A stretch of 64,000 nucleotides of DNA from Desulfotruncus arcticus DSM 17038. Its GTDB lineage: Bacteria > Bacillota > Desulfotomaculia > Desulfotomaculales > Desulfallaceae. Position 1 is the stretch's first letter; each line of letters starts with the position of its first letter. The notes beneath the pieces are model-generated. The model worked only from the letters and a program-made list of their open reading frames with translations. It was not told the origin of the DNA and made no database searches. The stretch spans positions 1 through 64,000 of the forward strand of contig NZ_FOOX01000015.1 of NCBI RefSeq assembly GCF_900113335.1. The letters are read 5' to 3'. The position numbers and the translations under genes are program-made. Shown here in pieces: positions 35,619 through 46,930 of the stretch.

Positions 35619-35738
35619 AAGTAAAAAATATATTAAAAACCCAGGTTGGTCTAGGAGGAAAAAAGCGTTTCAGCGGAGAATTTGTCCCTGATAAATAATC
35701 AAATTGACGCATAGATTAGCATATGTTTAATAGTAAAA

Positions 35739-35771
35739 CTTATCACAAGAAATAGTACATCTTGTCACAAG
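35739..35771. promoter_or_regulatory. Paired operator-like 11-mers before the atp operon
   Basis: CTTATCACAAG and CTTGTCACAAG (the latter a perfect odd palindrome) are spaced exactly 22 bases, two helical turns. This suggests cooperative binding of a dimeric regulator; which one is not known. Confidence 0.45.
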
Positions 35772-35855
35772 GTAATAAAGAGTTCCAAACTGCAAAAAAT
35801 AAAAAAGTGCAGTATGGTGAAGGAATAATACTATTTATGTAGAAAGTATTCTCTT

Positions 35856-35901
35856 AACTAAAATTGTAAGGTACACGACAATTTATGTGACAATTTTAGT
35901 T
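35856..35901. promoter_or_regulatory. 12-bp inverted repeat just upstream of atpZ
   Basis: AACTAAAATTGT and its exact complement enclose 22 bases. The left arm also forms TTGT-N10-ACAA, an 18-bp spacing like that of the redox repressor Rex (TTGTGA-N6-TCACAA), but with weak inner matches. It could be an operator or an mRNA hairpin. Confidence 0.4.
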
Positions 35902-35917
35902 GGTAAGGCGTGGTAAA

Positions 35918-36148
35918 GTGGAAGAACCAAAGCCCAAGAAAAAAAACGCACCTTTAACGGCAATAGCTGTTACAACTACCATCGGCACTGAACTGGCCAT
36001 TACCGTGTTGATAGGATTTTACGGGGGCCGGCTGCTGGACCGGCAGCTGGGCACCGAGCCTTGGTTTCTGGTGGGCGGTGTGCTGGCCGGGGTGGCCCTG
36101 GGAATATTCGGTATTATTCAAACTGTGCAAAGGTTCTTTAAAAACTAA
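35918..36148 (+). CDS. atpZ: AtpZ/AtpI-family membrane protein
   Basis: A 76-aa protein starting at GTG 35918. After a basic N-terminus it has two helices (about 14-36 and 43-65) with the family pattern GTELAITVLIGFYGGRLLDRQLGTEPWFLVGGVLAG. Proteins of this kind lead atp operons and help assemble the c-ring or carry Mg2+/Ca2+. It precedes atpI by 14 bases. Confidence 0.85.
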   Translation: MEEPKPKKKNAPLTAIAVTTTIGTELAITVLIGFYGGRLLDRQLGTEPWFLVGGVLAGVALGIFGIIQTVQRFFKN

Positions 36149-36162
36149 GGAGTGAAAACCGC

Positions 36163-36597
36163 TTGACAGAGCCCACACCTATCAGAGACATAGATTTACA
36201 ATATGCGCGCACCACCAGGATTACGGCCCTTATCGCCGTGCTGACGCTCCCGGGATTGCTTATCAACCCCGGTGATACGTTGATCCTGGGTTTTATTGTG
36301 GGCAGCGTGGTGGGGATTATCAACTGCTATTTTCTGGTCAAGCGGATGCGCATGCTGGTGGAACTGATCATGCAGAAGAATGCCGACCAGAAGCAGGCCA
36401 AAATGTTCATGCGGTCGGGCTTCTACCCGCGCCTGGGCATGATCATAGCGGTGATATATTTTGCCAGCAAGATTGATTTTATTGATATCTACGGTGTTGG
36501 GGCTGGGCTTTTGATACCAACCTTAATCACCGTCGTGGACGCTAACGTAGCACTGTACAAGTATTTCGCGGCACGCAATGCCGTTGATAAAATATAA
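36163..36597 (+). CDS. atpI: ATP synthase subunit I
   Basis: A 144-aa, four-helix protein with TTG start 36163 and AAGGAG (36147-36152) before it. The pattern GFIVGSVVGIINCYFLVKRM and RSGFYPRLGMIIAVIYFASK fits AtpI, a chaperone for c-ring assembly. A heptad repeat element separates it from atpB. Confidence 0.85.
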   Translation: MTEPTPIRDIDLQYARTTRITALIAVLTLPGLLINPGDTLILGFIVGSVVGIINCYFLVKRMRMLVELIMQKNADQKQAKMFMRSGFYPRLGMIIAVIYFASKIDFIDIYGVGAGLLIPTLITVVDANVALYKYFAARNAVDKI

Positions 36598-36603
36598 AGA
36601 ACC

Positions 36604-36686
36604 GGAGTCAGGAGACAGAAGCCAGGAGTCAGAATCGGAATGCAAGAGATCCCTACTGACTACTGACTCCTGACTCCTGACTACTA
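36604..36686. repeat. Heptad repeat element, inverted pair D, inside the atp operon
   Basis: GGAGTCAGGAGACAG... (36604-36635) and CTACTGACTACTGACTCCTG... (36653-36686) form inverted arms with a 17-base loop. It fills the gap between atpI and atpB, where the transcript would carry a long hairpin 25 bases before the atpB start. Confidence 0.85.
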
Positions 36687-36711
36687 AAAAAAGGGAAAGG
36701 GGTGAAAAAAA

Positions 36712-37464
36712 TTGTCCGCAGAAGCAGCTCACGAAGCAAGCAAAGACATGCTTGAGGTGGTGCATGAGAACCTGAATATTTGGGGGTTTCCCCATGATGC
36801 TGTAAACTTCGGTTTGGGTCCCATGGATCTGAAAACACTGGTTATGACCTGGATCGTGATGGCACTGGTCATACTGTTTACAGTTGCAGCCACGCGCAAT
36901 ATGCAGTTGAAGCGACCCGGCAAGCTGCAGTTGATGGTGGAGGAGATGTACAGTTTTTTAAAGGGTCTGGCTTATGAAAACCTGGACCCGAAAAAAGGCG
37001 CTTCCCTAATGTGCCTGTTATTCAGTTTGTTTATTTTCCTGCTGTTTTGTAACCTCTGGGGCCTGATCCCAACCATGATGTCTCCCACGGCAAACGTTAA
37101 TACCACGCTGGGGATGGCCATCGCGGTGTTTATCCTGGTCCAAGTCCTGGGTCTGTACTACCGCAAGCTCAGTTACTTCAAACACTTTGTTGAACCATTT
37201 GTCTTTTTCCTGCCGCTGGTTATTATCGAGGAATTGTCCAAGCCTCTGACGCTGGCCTTCCGTCTTTACGGCAATATCTATGCAGGTGAAGTTCTCATTG
37301 CGGTTCTGCTGGGGTTGATCCCATTTACCATCAACTTCTTCGGCGGTTTCATTGCGATGGTGGTATGGCTGTCATTCAGCATCTTCGTAGGTTTTATCCA
37401 GGCATTCATTTTTACCATGTTGACCATAGCCTACATCGGACAGGTAACTGCCGAGCATCATTAA
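36712..37464 (+). CDS. atpB: ATP synthase Fo subunit a
   Basis: The 250-aa subunit starts at TTG 36712 behind GGGGTG. The essential arginine lies in ELSKPLTLAFRLYGNIYAGEVL; the C-terminus has AFIFTMLTIAYIGQVTAEHH. It forms the ion half-channels against the c-ring. Confidence 0.95.
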   Translation: MSAEAAHEASKDMLEVVHENLNIWGFPHDAVNFGLGPMDLKTLVMTWIVMALVILFTVAATRNMQLKRPGKLQLMVEEMYSFLKGLAYENLDPKKGASLMCLLFSLFIFLLFCNLWGLIPTMMSPTANVNTTLGMAIAVFILVQVLGLYYRKLSYFKHFVEPFVFFLPLVIIEELSKPLTLAFRLYGNIYAGEVLIAVLLGLIPFTINFFGGFIAMVVWLSFSIFVGFIQAFIFTMLTIAYIGQVTAEHH

Positions 37465-37508
37465 CGCTAACTTCTTGACAGCTTTTAGACGCTGCACATT
37501 AATTAGCT

Positions 37509-37534
37509 GATATCTCAATTTAAAATAGAGATAT
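37509..37534 (+). promoter_or_regulatory. mRNA hairpin before atpE
   Basis: ATATCTC and GAGATAT flank an 11-base AT loop about 50 bases before atpE. Such leaders before the c-subunit gene often raise its translation; here this is only inferred. Confidence 0.4.
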
Positions 37535-37556
37535 GCCACCATAATTTATGTTTTAA

Positions 37557-37817
<261 letters not shown>

Positions 37818-37839
37818 GCCCCCTGTAATGCCAGGCAAT

Positions 37840-37909
37840 ATTGTGGCGAAGGCGGCAATAGCGGGTTTTGGCCAACCAGAGCCTGCTATCGCCTTCCTTT
37901 TGTCACAAT
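37840..37909 (+). promoter_or_regulatory. Large imperfect hairpin between atpE and atpF
   Basis: ATTGTG...CACAAT form the base and GAAGGCG...CGCCTTC with ATAGC/GCTAT the upper stem. No T-run follows. It could stabilise the upstream atpE message or reduce read-through, helping the c:b ratio (inference). Confidence 0.5.
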
Positions 37910-37930
37910 CGAAAGGAAGGAGGGTAAGTT

Positions 37931-38437
37931 GTGGGTGCTGTAGTTCAGGCGTTAGGCCTTAATAATACGTTGGTGGCGCAAGTTTTTAACTTTATAGTGT
38001 TGCTCATCTTCCTTCGCATCGTAGTGTATCCCCATATTGTTAGGATACTTGAAGAGCGGCAGAATTATATTGAGAAAAATGTGTCTGCCGCCGAGGAAGA
38101 AAGAAAGCAGGCCGAGTCCCTGCGCCAGCAATACCTGGCTGAAATGCAAAAAGCCAAGGACGAAGCGCGGGATTTAATTCAGAAAGCTAGCAAGGCCGGT
38201 GAAGACCAGGCCCGTGAAATCATTGAAGCGGCCAAGGCGGAAGCCAACCGCGTCAAGGAATCGGCACTGCAGGATATCAATAGGGAGAAGGAAAAGGCTG
38301 TTGCAGAATTACGCGATCAGGTTGCTACACTGTCCATACTGGTTGCCGGTAAAGTTGTCAGCGAGAAAATTACTGCCGATATACAGCGCAACATGATTGA
38401 CGAATTTATTAAAGAGGCAGGGGATCTGCCATGCTAA
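37931..38437 (+). CDS. atpF: ATP synthase Fo subunit b
   Basis: A 168-aa subunit starting at GTG 37931. One N-terminal membrane helix (about 12-30) is followed by a long charged coiled coil that reaches F1. It overlaps atpH by 7 bases. Confidence 0.94.
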   Translation: MGAVVQALGLNNTLVAQVFNFIVLLIFLRIVVYPHIVRILEERQNYIEKNVSAAEEERKQAESLRQQYLAEMQKAKDEARDLIQKASKAGEDQAREIIEAAKAEANRVKESALQDINREKEKAVAELRDQVATLSILVAGKVVSEKITADIQRNMIDEFIKEAGDLPC

Positions 38438-38973
38438 AGGGGGCCGTGGCCGGGCGCTATGCTGAGGCCCTTTATGAAATTGCGGTAAAAGCGAATCTTG
38501 TTGACCAGCTTGAAGAGGAATTGAAGGCAGTTGTTGGTGTGATCAATGATTCCGATCAACTGAAGAAGATTCTTTTTCACCCCCGCATTACCGCCGCTGA
38601 GAAAAAGGAAGTGCTGGACAATCTTTTTAAAGAGCAAATTTCTGAGGTTGCCATGAGCTTCCTGGGTCTTTTGGTGGAACGTCACAGGGAAATTTATCTG
38701 GCGGACATCACCGAATATTTCACCGGACTGGCTAACAAGGCCCGTAATATCAGCGACGTTAATGTGACCTCGGCGGTGGAACTCACCAAAGAAGAGAAAA
38801 AGCGGCTTGCCGATGCTATGGCCAAATGCACCGGTCAAAAAGTCCGGATCAGCTATAATGTTGACCAGGGCCTGCTGGGTGGATTGCTGGTACGCGTTGG
38901 CGACAAGGTTATCGACGGTAGTGTGCGCACACGTCTTGCGACCCTGCGCGAACACCTCAGACAAATAAGTTAA
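38431..38973 (+). CDS. atpH: ATP synthase F1 subunit delta
   Basis: The 180-aa protein has the OSCP/delta pattern: GAVAGRYAEALYEIA at the start, FLGLLVERHREIYLADI in the middle and DQGLLGGLLVRVGDKVIDGSVRTRL at the end. It ties F1 to subunit b. Confidence 0.94.
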   Translation: MLKGAVAGRYAEALYEIAVKANLVDQLEEELKAVVGVINDSDQLKKILFHPRITAAEKKEVLDNLFKEQISEVAMSFLGLLVERHREIYLADITEYFTGLANKARNISDVNVTSAVELTKEEKKRLADAMAKCTGQKVRISYNVDQGLLGGLLVRVGDKVIDGSVRTRLATLREHLRQIS

Positions 38974-38995
38974 GTAGATAGGGGTGAAACAGTAG

Positions 38996-40504
<1,509 letters not shown>

Positions 40505-40544
40505 ATTGCCCGGCAGAGTAAACAGCGAGGTGGTGAAATAGTAG

Positions 40545-41396
40545 ATGGCAAGCATACGCGACCTCCGGCGCCGTATCAAGAGTATTTCCAATACCCAGAA
40601 GATTACCAAGGCGATGAAGGCTGTATCTGCGGCAAAAATGCGGCGCGCCCAGGAAAATGTTCTGGCTGCCAGGCCCTTTGCCAAGCGAGTGCGTGACGTG
40701 CTGGGCAGGGTGGGATCTGCTTCGGTGGGCTTGAAGCACCCATTGCTGGCAGTGCGCGAGGCCAATAAAGTGGCATATATCGTTGTGACCGCCGACCGCG
40801 GCCTGTGTGGTGGCTTTAACTCCAACTTGATTAAGAGAGCCGCTCAGGAGATGAAAGGCCGACCTAATCTTGACGTTGTTTGTATCGGCCGCAAAGGCAG
40901 GGACTTCTTCCGCCGCCGGGATTACAACTTAGCCCAGCAGTATGTCGGAGTAATCGATGCCGCCGGTCCCGGGTTTGCCCGCGAAGTGGCCAAGTTCGTG
41001 ATGGACAAATACGCGGCGGAGGAATATGACGCGGTATATCTGGTTTACAGCCAGTTTGTAAACGTGCTGGTACAAAAGCCCATAGTACAAAAACTGCTTC
41101 CGGCGGAACCGCCCGAAGGAGAAGCCGACGGCAAACATGTGGACTACATTTTTGAGCCGGATGCGGAGCAGATTATGGGTAAATTATTGCCCATGTATAT
41201 TGAAAACTCCTTATTCCAGGCGTTGCTGGAAACCAAGGCTGGTTTTTATAGCGCTCAGATGACCGCCATGGATAACGCAACCAGCAACGCTGCGGATATG
41301 ATTGAAAGGCTGACGCTGACCATGAACCGTGCCCGTCAGGCCGCCATCACCAAGGAAATTTCTGAAATTGTCGGCGGCGCTGCCGCTCTGGAATAA
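40545..41396 (+). CDS. atpG: ATP synthase F1 subunit gamma
   Basis: The 283-aa protein has the usual ends: IRDLRRRIKSISNTQKITKAMKAVSAAKMRRA and ETKAGFYSAQMTAMDNATSNAADMI...RARQAAITKEI. It is the rotor shaft. Confidence 0.96.
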   Translation: MASIRDLRRRIKSISNTQKITKAMKAVSAAKMRRAQENVLAARPFAKRVRDVLGRVGSASVGLKHPLLAVREANKVAYIVVTADRGLCGGFNSNLIKRAAQEMKGRPNLDVVCIGRKGRDFFRRRDYNLAQQYVGVIDAAGPGFAREVAKFVMDKYAAEEYDAVYLVYSQFVNVLVQKPIVQKLLPAEPPEGEADGKHVDYIFEPDAEQIMGKLLPMYIENSLFQALLETKAGFYSAQMTAMDNATSNAADMIERLTLTMNRARQAAITKEISEIVGGAAALE

Positions 41397-41460
41397 CCGG
41401 AGCGGGAGGCGGTTAGCCAGAATAAGGAAGGGGATACACCTTGTGAGCATAGTGCTCTTG

Positions 41461-41483
41461 TCATTGCGGGCGAAGCAATCTCA
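41461..41483. repeat. Dispersed-repeat fragment between atpG and atpD
   Basis: TCATTGCGGGCGAAGCAATC resembles the common intergenic repeat CATTGCGAGCGAAGCAATCTC of many clostridial genomes. The 138-base gap is unusually long for this part of an atp operon. Confidence 0.5.
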
Positions 41484-41531
41484 CCGCAAGGAATGTCCCC
41501 AATTATGTAAGGCAAAGGAGGTACGGAGTAG

Positions 41532-42959
<1,428 letters not shown>

Positions 42960-42961
42960 GT

Positions 42962-43363
42962 ATGGCGGAAGAAAAACTGCAATTACTGGAAATTGTTACA
43001 CCCGAGCGGAAAGTATACAGCCAGGAAGTGCGGTTTGTGGTGGTGCCCGGCAGTGAAGGCGAATTAGGCTTTTTGCCCGAACATGCTGCACTGGTCAGTG
43101 CCGTTAAAGTTGGTCTGGTCAGAGTGCACCATGAAGGCAAAATTTTAAAAATAGCCGTCAGCGGCGGGTTCGTGGAAGTCCGCAGCAGCAGGGTGACCAT
43201 ACTGGCCAACTCCGCTGAGCGCGAGGACCAAATTGACGTTAAAAGGGCCGAGGAAGCCAAGGAACGCGCCGAGCACCGCCTGCAAGGCGGAGGCGATATA
43301 GATACGCTGCGCGCCGAAGCAGCTCTGAAGCGTGCACTAAATCGCCTTAAGGCTGTAAGCTGA
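42962..43363 (+). CDS. atpC: ATP synthase F1 subunit epsilon
   Basis: A 133-aa protein with the beta-sandwich domain (LEIVTPERKVYSQEVRFVVVPGSEGELGFLPEHAALVS) and a two-helix C-terminus (AEEAKERAEHRL...AEAALKRALNRLK) that can brake ATP hydrolysis. Last gene of the operon. Confidence 0.95.
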   Translation: MAEEKLQLLEIVTPERKVYSQEVRFVVVPGSEGELGFLPEHAALVSAVKVGLVRVHHEGKILKIAVSGGFVEVRSSRVTILANSAEREDQIDVKRAEEAKERAEHRLQGGGDIDTLRAEAALKRALNRLKAVS

Positions 43364-43367
43364 AGAA

Positions 43368-43387
43368 CAGGAGTCAGTAGTCGGAAG
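43368..43387. repeat. Heptad repeat fragment E
   Basis: CAGGAGTCAGTAGTCGGAAG directly after atpC is a single arm of the GGAGTCA repeat family. Confidence 0.6.
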
Positions 43388-43392
43388 ACATA

Positions 43393-43428
43393 AAATACCC
43401 CCCGGATAACCAACCGGGGGTTATTTTT
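43393..43428 (+). terminator. Terminator of the atp operon
   Basis: ATACCCCCCGG and CCGGGGGTTAT pair and are followed by TTTTT. Confidence 0.85.
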
Positions 43429-43490
43429 GTATCTCAATACCTTAATTTGGCAACAATAGGTAGCAAAGCAAAATCCGAGGAGACTGTTTG

Positions 43491-44750
43491 GTGACTAAAC
43501 TTGTTATTAGAGGTGGCAAACCCCTGTATGGGAAAATAAGGGTTAGCGGGTCCAAGAATGCGGTGCTGCCTATTATCGCCGCATGCCTTTTACCCAATTC
43601 AGCGTGTACTCTGGAAGACGTACCGGACCTTGCAGACGTACATATAATATGCAGGGTTTTAGAGACCCTGGGAGCCGGCATAACCTGGCTCAACAGCAGC
43701 ACATTAATTATTGAACCGCCGGAAAAACCCCGCACCGAGGCACCATATGAATTCGTCCGTAAAATGAGAGCTTCTTTTCTGGTAATGGGGCCATTGTTAG
43801 CCCGTACAGGCATCGCCTCTATCTCGCTACCCGGTGGTTGCGCTATCGGCAGCAGGCCGGTAGATCTGCATTTGAAAGGCTTTAACATGCTGGGAGCACG
43901 TATTGAACACGGTTATGGCAGTGTGCTGGCCGAAGCCGGGGTAAACGGCCTGCAGGGGGAGAAAATTTACCTGGACTTTCCCAGTGTTGGTGCAACGGAA
44001 AATATCATGATGGCTGCGGTTATGGCAAAAGGGCAAACAATTATCGAAAATGCCGCAGAGGAGCCGGAGGTAGTAGACCTGGCCAATTTCATCAACGCCA
44101 TGGGTGGCAAAATCAAGGGTGCCGGTACAAAGGTAATTAGAATAAACGGGGTAAAAGAACTGCATGGCGTTACCCACTCGGTGATTCCGGACCGGATAGA
44201 AGCAGGCACCTATATGGTGGCCGCAGCTATTACCGGCGGGGATATTATTGTAGAAAATGTTATTCTGGACCATTTAAAGCCAGTCGCCGCAAAGCTAAAA
44301 GAAATGGGTGTGCAGGTTCAGGAGCTGGAAAATGCAGTAAGGGTCACGGCAAGTGAACAGTATCATGCCGTAGATATTAAAACTATGCCCTATCCCGGGT
44401 TCCCCACAGATATGCAGCCACAGATGATGGCATTGATGACGGTGGCCAAAGGCACCGGCATCATTACAGAAACAGTCTTTGAAAATCGATTTATGCATGT
44501 TAGTGAATTGAAACGCATGGGTGCGAGGATAAAAGTGGAAGGCCGGATGGCGGTGACTGAAGGCCCTGCCAGATTGACCGGTGCCTACGTCAAAGCCACT
44601 GATTTAAGAGCAGGGGCTGCCGTGGTACTGGCGGGCCTCAGCTCCAGAGGCGAGACTGTAGTGGGCAAAGTAGAACACATTATGAGGGGTTATGAAAAAC
44701 TAACCGAGAAATTAAAATCAGTTGGCGCCGATATAGAATACCGTGATTAA
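43491..44750 (+). CDS. murA: UDP-N-acetylglucosamine 1-carboxyvinyltransferase
   Basis: The 419-aa enzyme starts at GTG 43491, 8 bases after GAGGAG. MurA signatures are [15 protein letters not shown], the catalytic Cys117 in [16 protein letters not shown] (fosfomycin target), and [15 protein letters not shown]. It adds enolpyruvate from PEP to UDP-GlcNAc, the first committed step of peptidoglycan synthesis. Following the atp operon is the usual place in this group. Confidence 0.96.
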   Translation: MTKLVIRGGKPLYGKIRVSGSKNAVLPIIAACLLPNSACTLEDVPDLADVHIICRVLETLGAGITWLNSSTLIIEPPEKPRTEAPYEFVRKMRASFLVMGPLLARTGIASISLPGGCAIGSRPVDLHLKGFNMLGARIEHGYGSVLAEAGVNGLQGEKIYLDFPSVGATENIMMAAVMAKGQTIIENAAEEPEVVDLANFINAMGGKIKGAGTKVIRINGVKELHGVTHSVIPDRIEAGTYMVAAAITGGDIIVENVILDHLKPVAAKLKEMGVQVQELENAVRVTASEQYHAVDIKTMPYPGFPTDMQPQMMALMTVAKGTGIITETVFENRFMHVSELKRMGARIKVEGRMAVTEGPARLTGAYVKATDLRAGAAVVLAGLSSRGETVVGKVEHIMRGYEKLTEKLKSVGADIEYRD

Positions 44751-44759
44751 GTGTTAGTA

Positions 44760-44802
44760 AAACAACAAAACCGGGGTTTATTCAACTCCGGTTTTGTTGT
44801 TT
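44760..44802. terminator. Terminator between murA and the convergent stalk-domain gene
   Basis: AACAACAAAACCGG and CCGGTTTTGTTGTT pair around GGGTTTATTCAACT, with A- and T-rich sides usable from both strands. Confidence 0.8.
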
Positions 44803-44867
44803 ATCATTAGAGCAGATTACAAGGAAATATTTATGAGTGAACAATCATTCAATGATACGATAATAAA

Positions 44868-45722
44868 TTAATTTGCAGTCTTAATGAATGAATCTTTAAT
44901 CTCGACAAAGAAAGGCAAGTCACCATCTGTTAGAATCAGCCCGTCCATAATAGCCGATGTGGGATCAATTTCCCTGCTTGCAGCCTTTAGCCAGATACTC
45001 TCGGATGTTCTAACGGTAATGGCGGGATTGCTGGAACTACCTTTATACCAGCTGACCGTACCGTTTTTAATAACAATAACGTAATTTCCGGCATTATCTC
45101 CTGTAATTACGAACTGAGCCTCTTTATCAACGTTAGCAATAACAGTTGTATCATAAGGTAAAGTGTTTAAGTATTCCTCAAAGGGTGTTGCTGCTGCAGG
45201 CTTATCACTTTCAGTCTGATCAACAGACGGAGAAAGCTGATCTGCAGGTTCTGTGGTTACCGGGGTTGAAGGCTCTGCCTGCTGTGCAGGGGGTGTTGGT
45301 GCCTGATCTGGCGATGTGACAGATATCGAATCTTCATTTAATTCAACTGCATAATCAACGGCGTCAGATAAGAAATTCATTGGGATCAATGTTCTGTAAT
45401 TGACGACAATAGGCGGGGATTCAAGATTAATTTCCATTTCGTTTTTATATGCTTTACCACCGATATATAGCTTAATAACAGTATTGTCTTTAGTGGCTGT
45501 AACTAACTGCTGTTCATCATTCCAGTTAATAACGAACCCCAATTTTTCAAAAACAGCTCGCAATGGAACCATGGCAGTTCCATTATTAACAATTGGCGGA
45601 ACATCCAGGGTGATGGGGGTGCCATCTACCAACACGGCAGGCGTTCCGGCCAGCGCCGGCACAGCCGTAGCCAGGAGCATAAGCATTAAGGTTAAAACAA
45701 GAAAGGACCTTTTAATCATCAA
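44868..45722 (-). CDS. Exported protein with copper amine oxidase N-terminal-type and SCP2-like domains
   Basis: A 284-aa protein. Signal peptide (residues 1-25, ending ALA), a stalk-type domain of the copper amine oxidase N-terminal family (about 28-140: VLVDGTPITLDVPPIVNNGTAMVPLRAVFEKLG), a Pro/Thr/Ser-rich linker (about 142-180) and a C-terminal SCP2-like fold (PFEEYLNTLP..., NGTVSWYKGSSSNPAITVRTSESIWLKAA). SCP2 domains bind lipids or act as hydrophobic ligand carriers. It follows the lipoprotein gene by 20 bases on the minus strand and shares the C-terminal domain with it. Function unknown; surface location is likely. Confidence 0.75.
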   Translation of the reverse strand: MMIKRSFLVLTLMLMLLATAVPALAGTPAVLVDGTPITLDVPPIVNNGTAMVPLRAVFEKLGFVINWNDEQQLVTATKDNTVIKLYIGGKAYKNEMEINLESPPIVVNYRTLIPMNFLSDAVDYAVELNEDSISVTSPDQAPTPPAQQAEPSTPVTTEPADQLSPSVDQTESDKPAAATPFEEYLNTLPYDTTVIANVDKEAQFVITGDNAGNYVIVIKNGTVSWYKGSSSNPAITVRTSESIWLKAASREIDPTSAIMDGLILTDGDLPFFVEIKDSFIKTAN

Positions 45723-45742
45723 ATAAATTACCTCCTAATCAA

Positions 45743-46510
45743 CTATTTTGTAAAATATTTTTTCATATTAGACAGGTAGTCGGTATTGCCCTCTGCGGTA
45801 AATTTTTTGGATAAGTAAGCCATAGTACCATTAACCTTGTCGGCTGCAATGTCAAGCCATAATTGTTCGCCGACATTAATTTTTATGCTGGGGGAATCAA
45901 CGGCACCCTTGCCGGTAGTGCATTTACCGTCTTTTATAGATACCCAGTATAATCCGGGATGGCCGTCTGTAATGTTAAATTGGTAAGTGCATGTTACTCC
46001 CTCAGCGTTTGCCGGATTTAATCTTGCCGGCAGTCCCTCCAAATAAGATTCAAAAGGGGTTTTTTCAGATACCGCAGGTTTATCGGCAGGTTGGCTCGTA
46101 GCTTGGTCCTCCGGCTGTGGCTGCGCAGGCTGATTGGTTGGCGAGTTGCCGGGTTTAGCTGATTGTTGAGTTGCCCCTTGCTGCGCCGGTTGCTGATTAG
46201 ACGCCTGTTTAGTATCATCAGGTACTGGTTTGGAGCTTGGGGCCGATGGATTATCTGTGGACTGCTGCACAGAATGCTTAATCTCGCCATTTTCTGCTTT
46301 GACCTCATCACCTGTAACTTGCTGATTATCCTGTTGCTCAGCTTCTGTAGTGTCATCAGTAACCTGTTGGTTGTCTTGTTGTCCTGCTTGTGTAGTGTTG
46401 TCTTTAACCTGCTGCTGTTTAGTCTGATCTGGAACATTAGACGATGCATTTTCCTGCGTTTCTTTCTTACCGCAGCCAAACATCAATAGCATTAGTGATA
46501 GTAAAAGCAT
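45743..46510 (-). CDS. Lipoprotein with Gln/Thr-rich linker and SCP2-like domain
   Basis: A lipoprotein with lipobox LLMFGC, a long low-complexity Gln/Thr/Asp/Pro linker with near repeats (TTQAGQQDNQQVTDDTTEAEQ) and a C-terminal SCP2-like domain (PFESYLEGLPARLN ... SIKINVGEQLWLDIAADKVNGTMAYLSKKFTAEGN). The ATG at 46510 leaves a signal peptide without positive charge. In frame upstream, ATT 46540 sits 7 bases from GGGGG and would give (M)KKNILTLTV before the hydrophobic stretch, so a rare ATT start is likely. It forms an operon with the next gene. Role unknown. Confidence 0.75.
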   Translation of the reverse strand: MLLLSLMLLMFGCGKKETQENASSNVPDQTKQQQVKDNTTQAGQQDNQQVTDDTTEAEQQDNQQVTGDEVKAENGEIKHSVQQSTDNPSAPSSKPVPDDTKQASNQQPAQQGATQQSAKPGNSPTNQPAQPQPEDQATSQPADKPAVSEKTPFESYLEGLPARLNPANAEGVTCTYQFNITDGHPGLYWVSIKDGKCTTGKGAVDSPSIKINVGEQLWLDIAADKVNGTMAYLSKKFTAEGNTDYLSNMKKYFTK

Positions 46511-46780
46511 TACTGTTAAGGTAAGAATATTTTTTTTAATAATAACACCCCCAATAATTAATTAACCAAGAATTAAAAACCCGCCCTCCTTTCTAGTTTT
46601 TATATAGAGAAAATTTTTCCAACCAATTTTAAGTATATATCTAATATTTTGAAAAATCAATCAAATATTAGGATTAAGACTTGCGTTTTTAAGTTAGACC
46701 TAAGTGGTAATTATGGGCGTATAAACAAACATTCTGCCGGTGATAATAGGTAATAAATGCCATTGATGGGTAATATAAAT

Positions 46781-46913
46781 TAGGAGACGAGAGTTAGTAG
46801 GCAGGAACCAGGAGACAGTAGTCAGTAGTCAGGAGAAAATTAAACAAGATGATACAAGACAGCAAATATTTTATGTTTATATTCTGACTCCTGAATTCTG
46901 ACTCCTGACTCCT
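46781..46913. repeat. Heptad repeat element, inverted pair F
   Basis: Left arm 46781-46835 (GGAGACAGTAGTCAGTAGTC and relatives), right arm 46881-46913 (CTGACTCCTGAATTCTGACT...). It lies directly upstream of spoIID in the divergent region, so it would be in the spoIID leader or promoter. Confidence 0.8.
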
Positions 46914-46930
46914 AAAGAAAGGTGATTGCC

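Larger units (their letters stand above)
35619..35917. other. Promoter region of the atp operon
   Basis: About 300 bases, AT-rich. It contains two near-identical 11-mers CTTATCACAAG (35739-35749) and CTTGTCACAAG (35761-35771) 22 bases apart, and a 12-bp inverted repeat (35856-35901) ending just before the atpZ ribosome site. No gene is seen. Confidence 0.6.
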
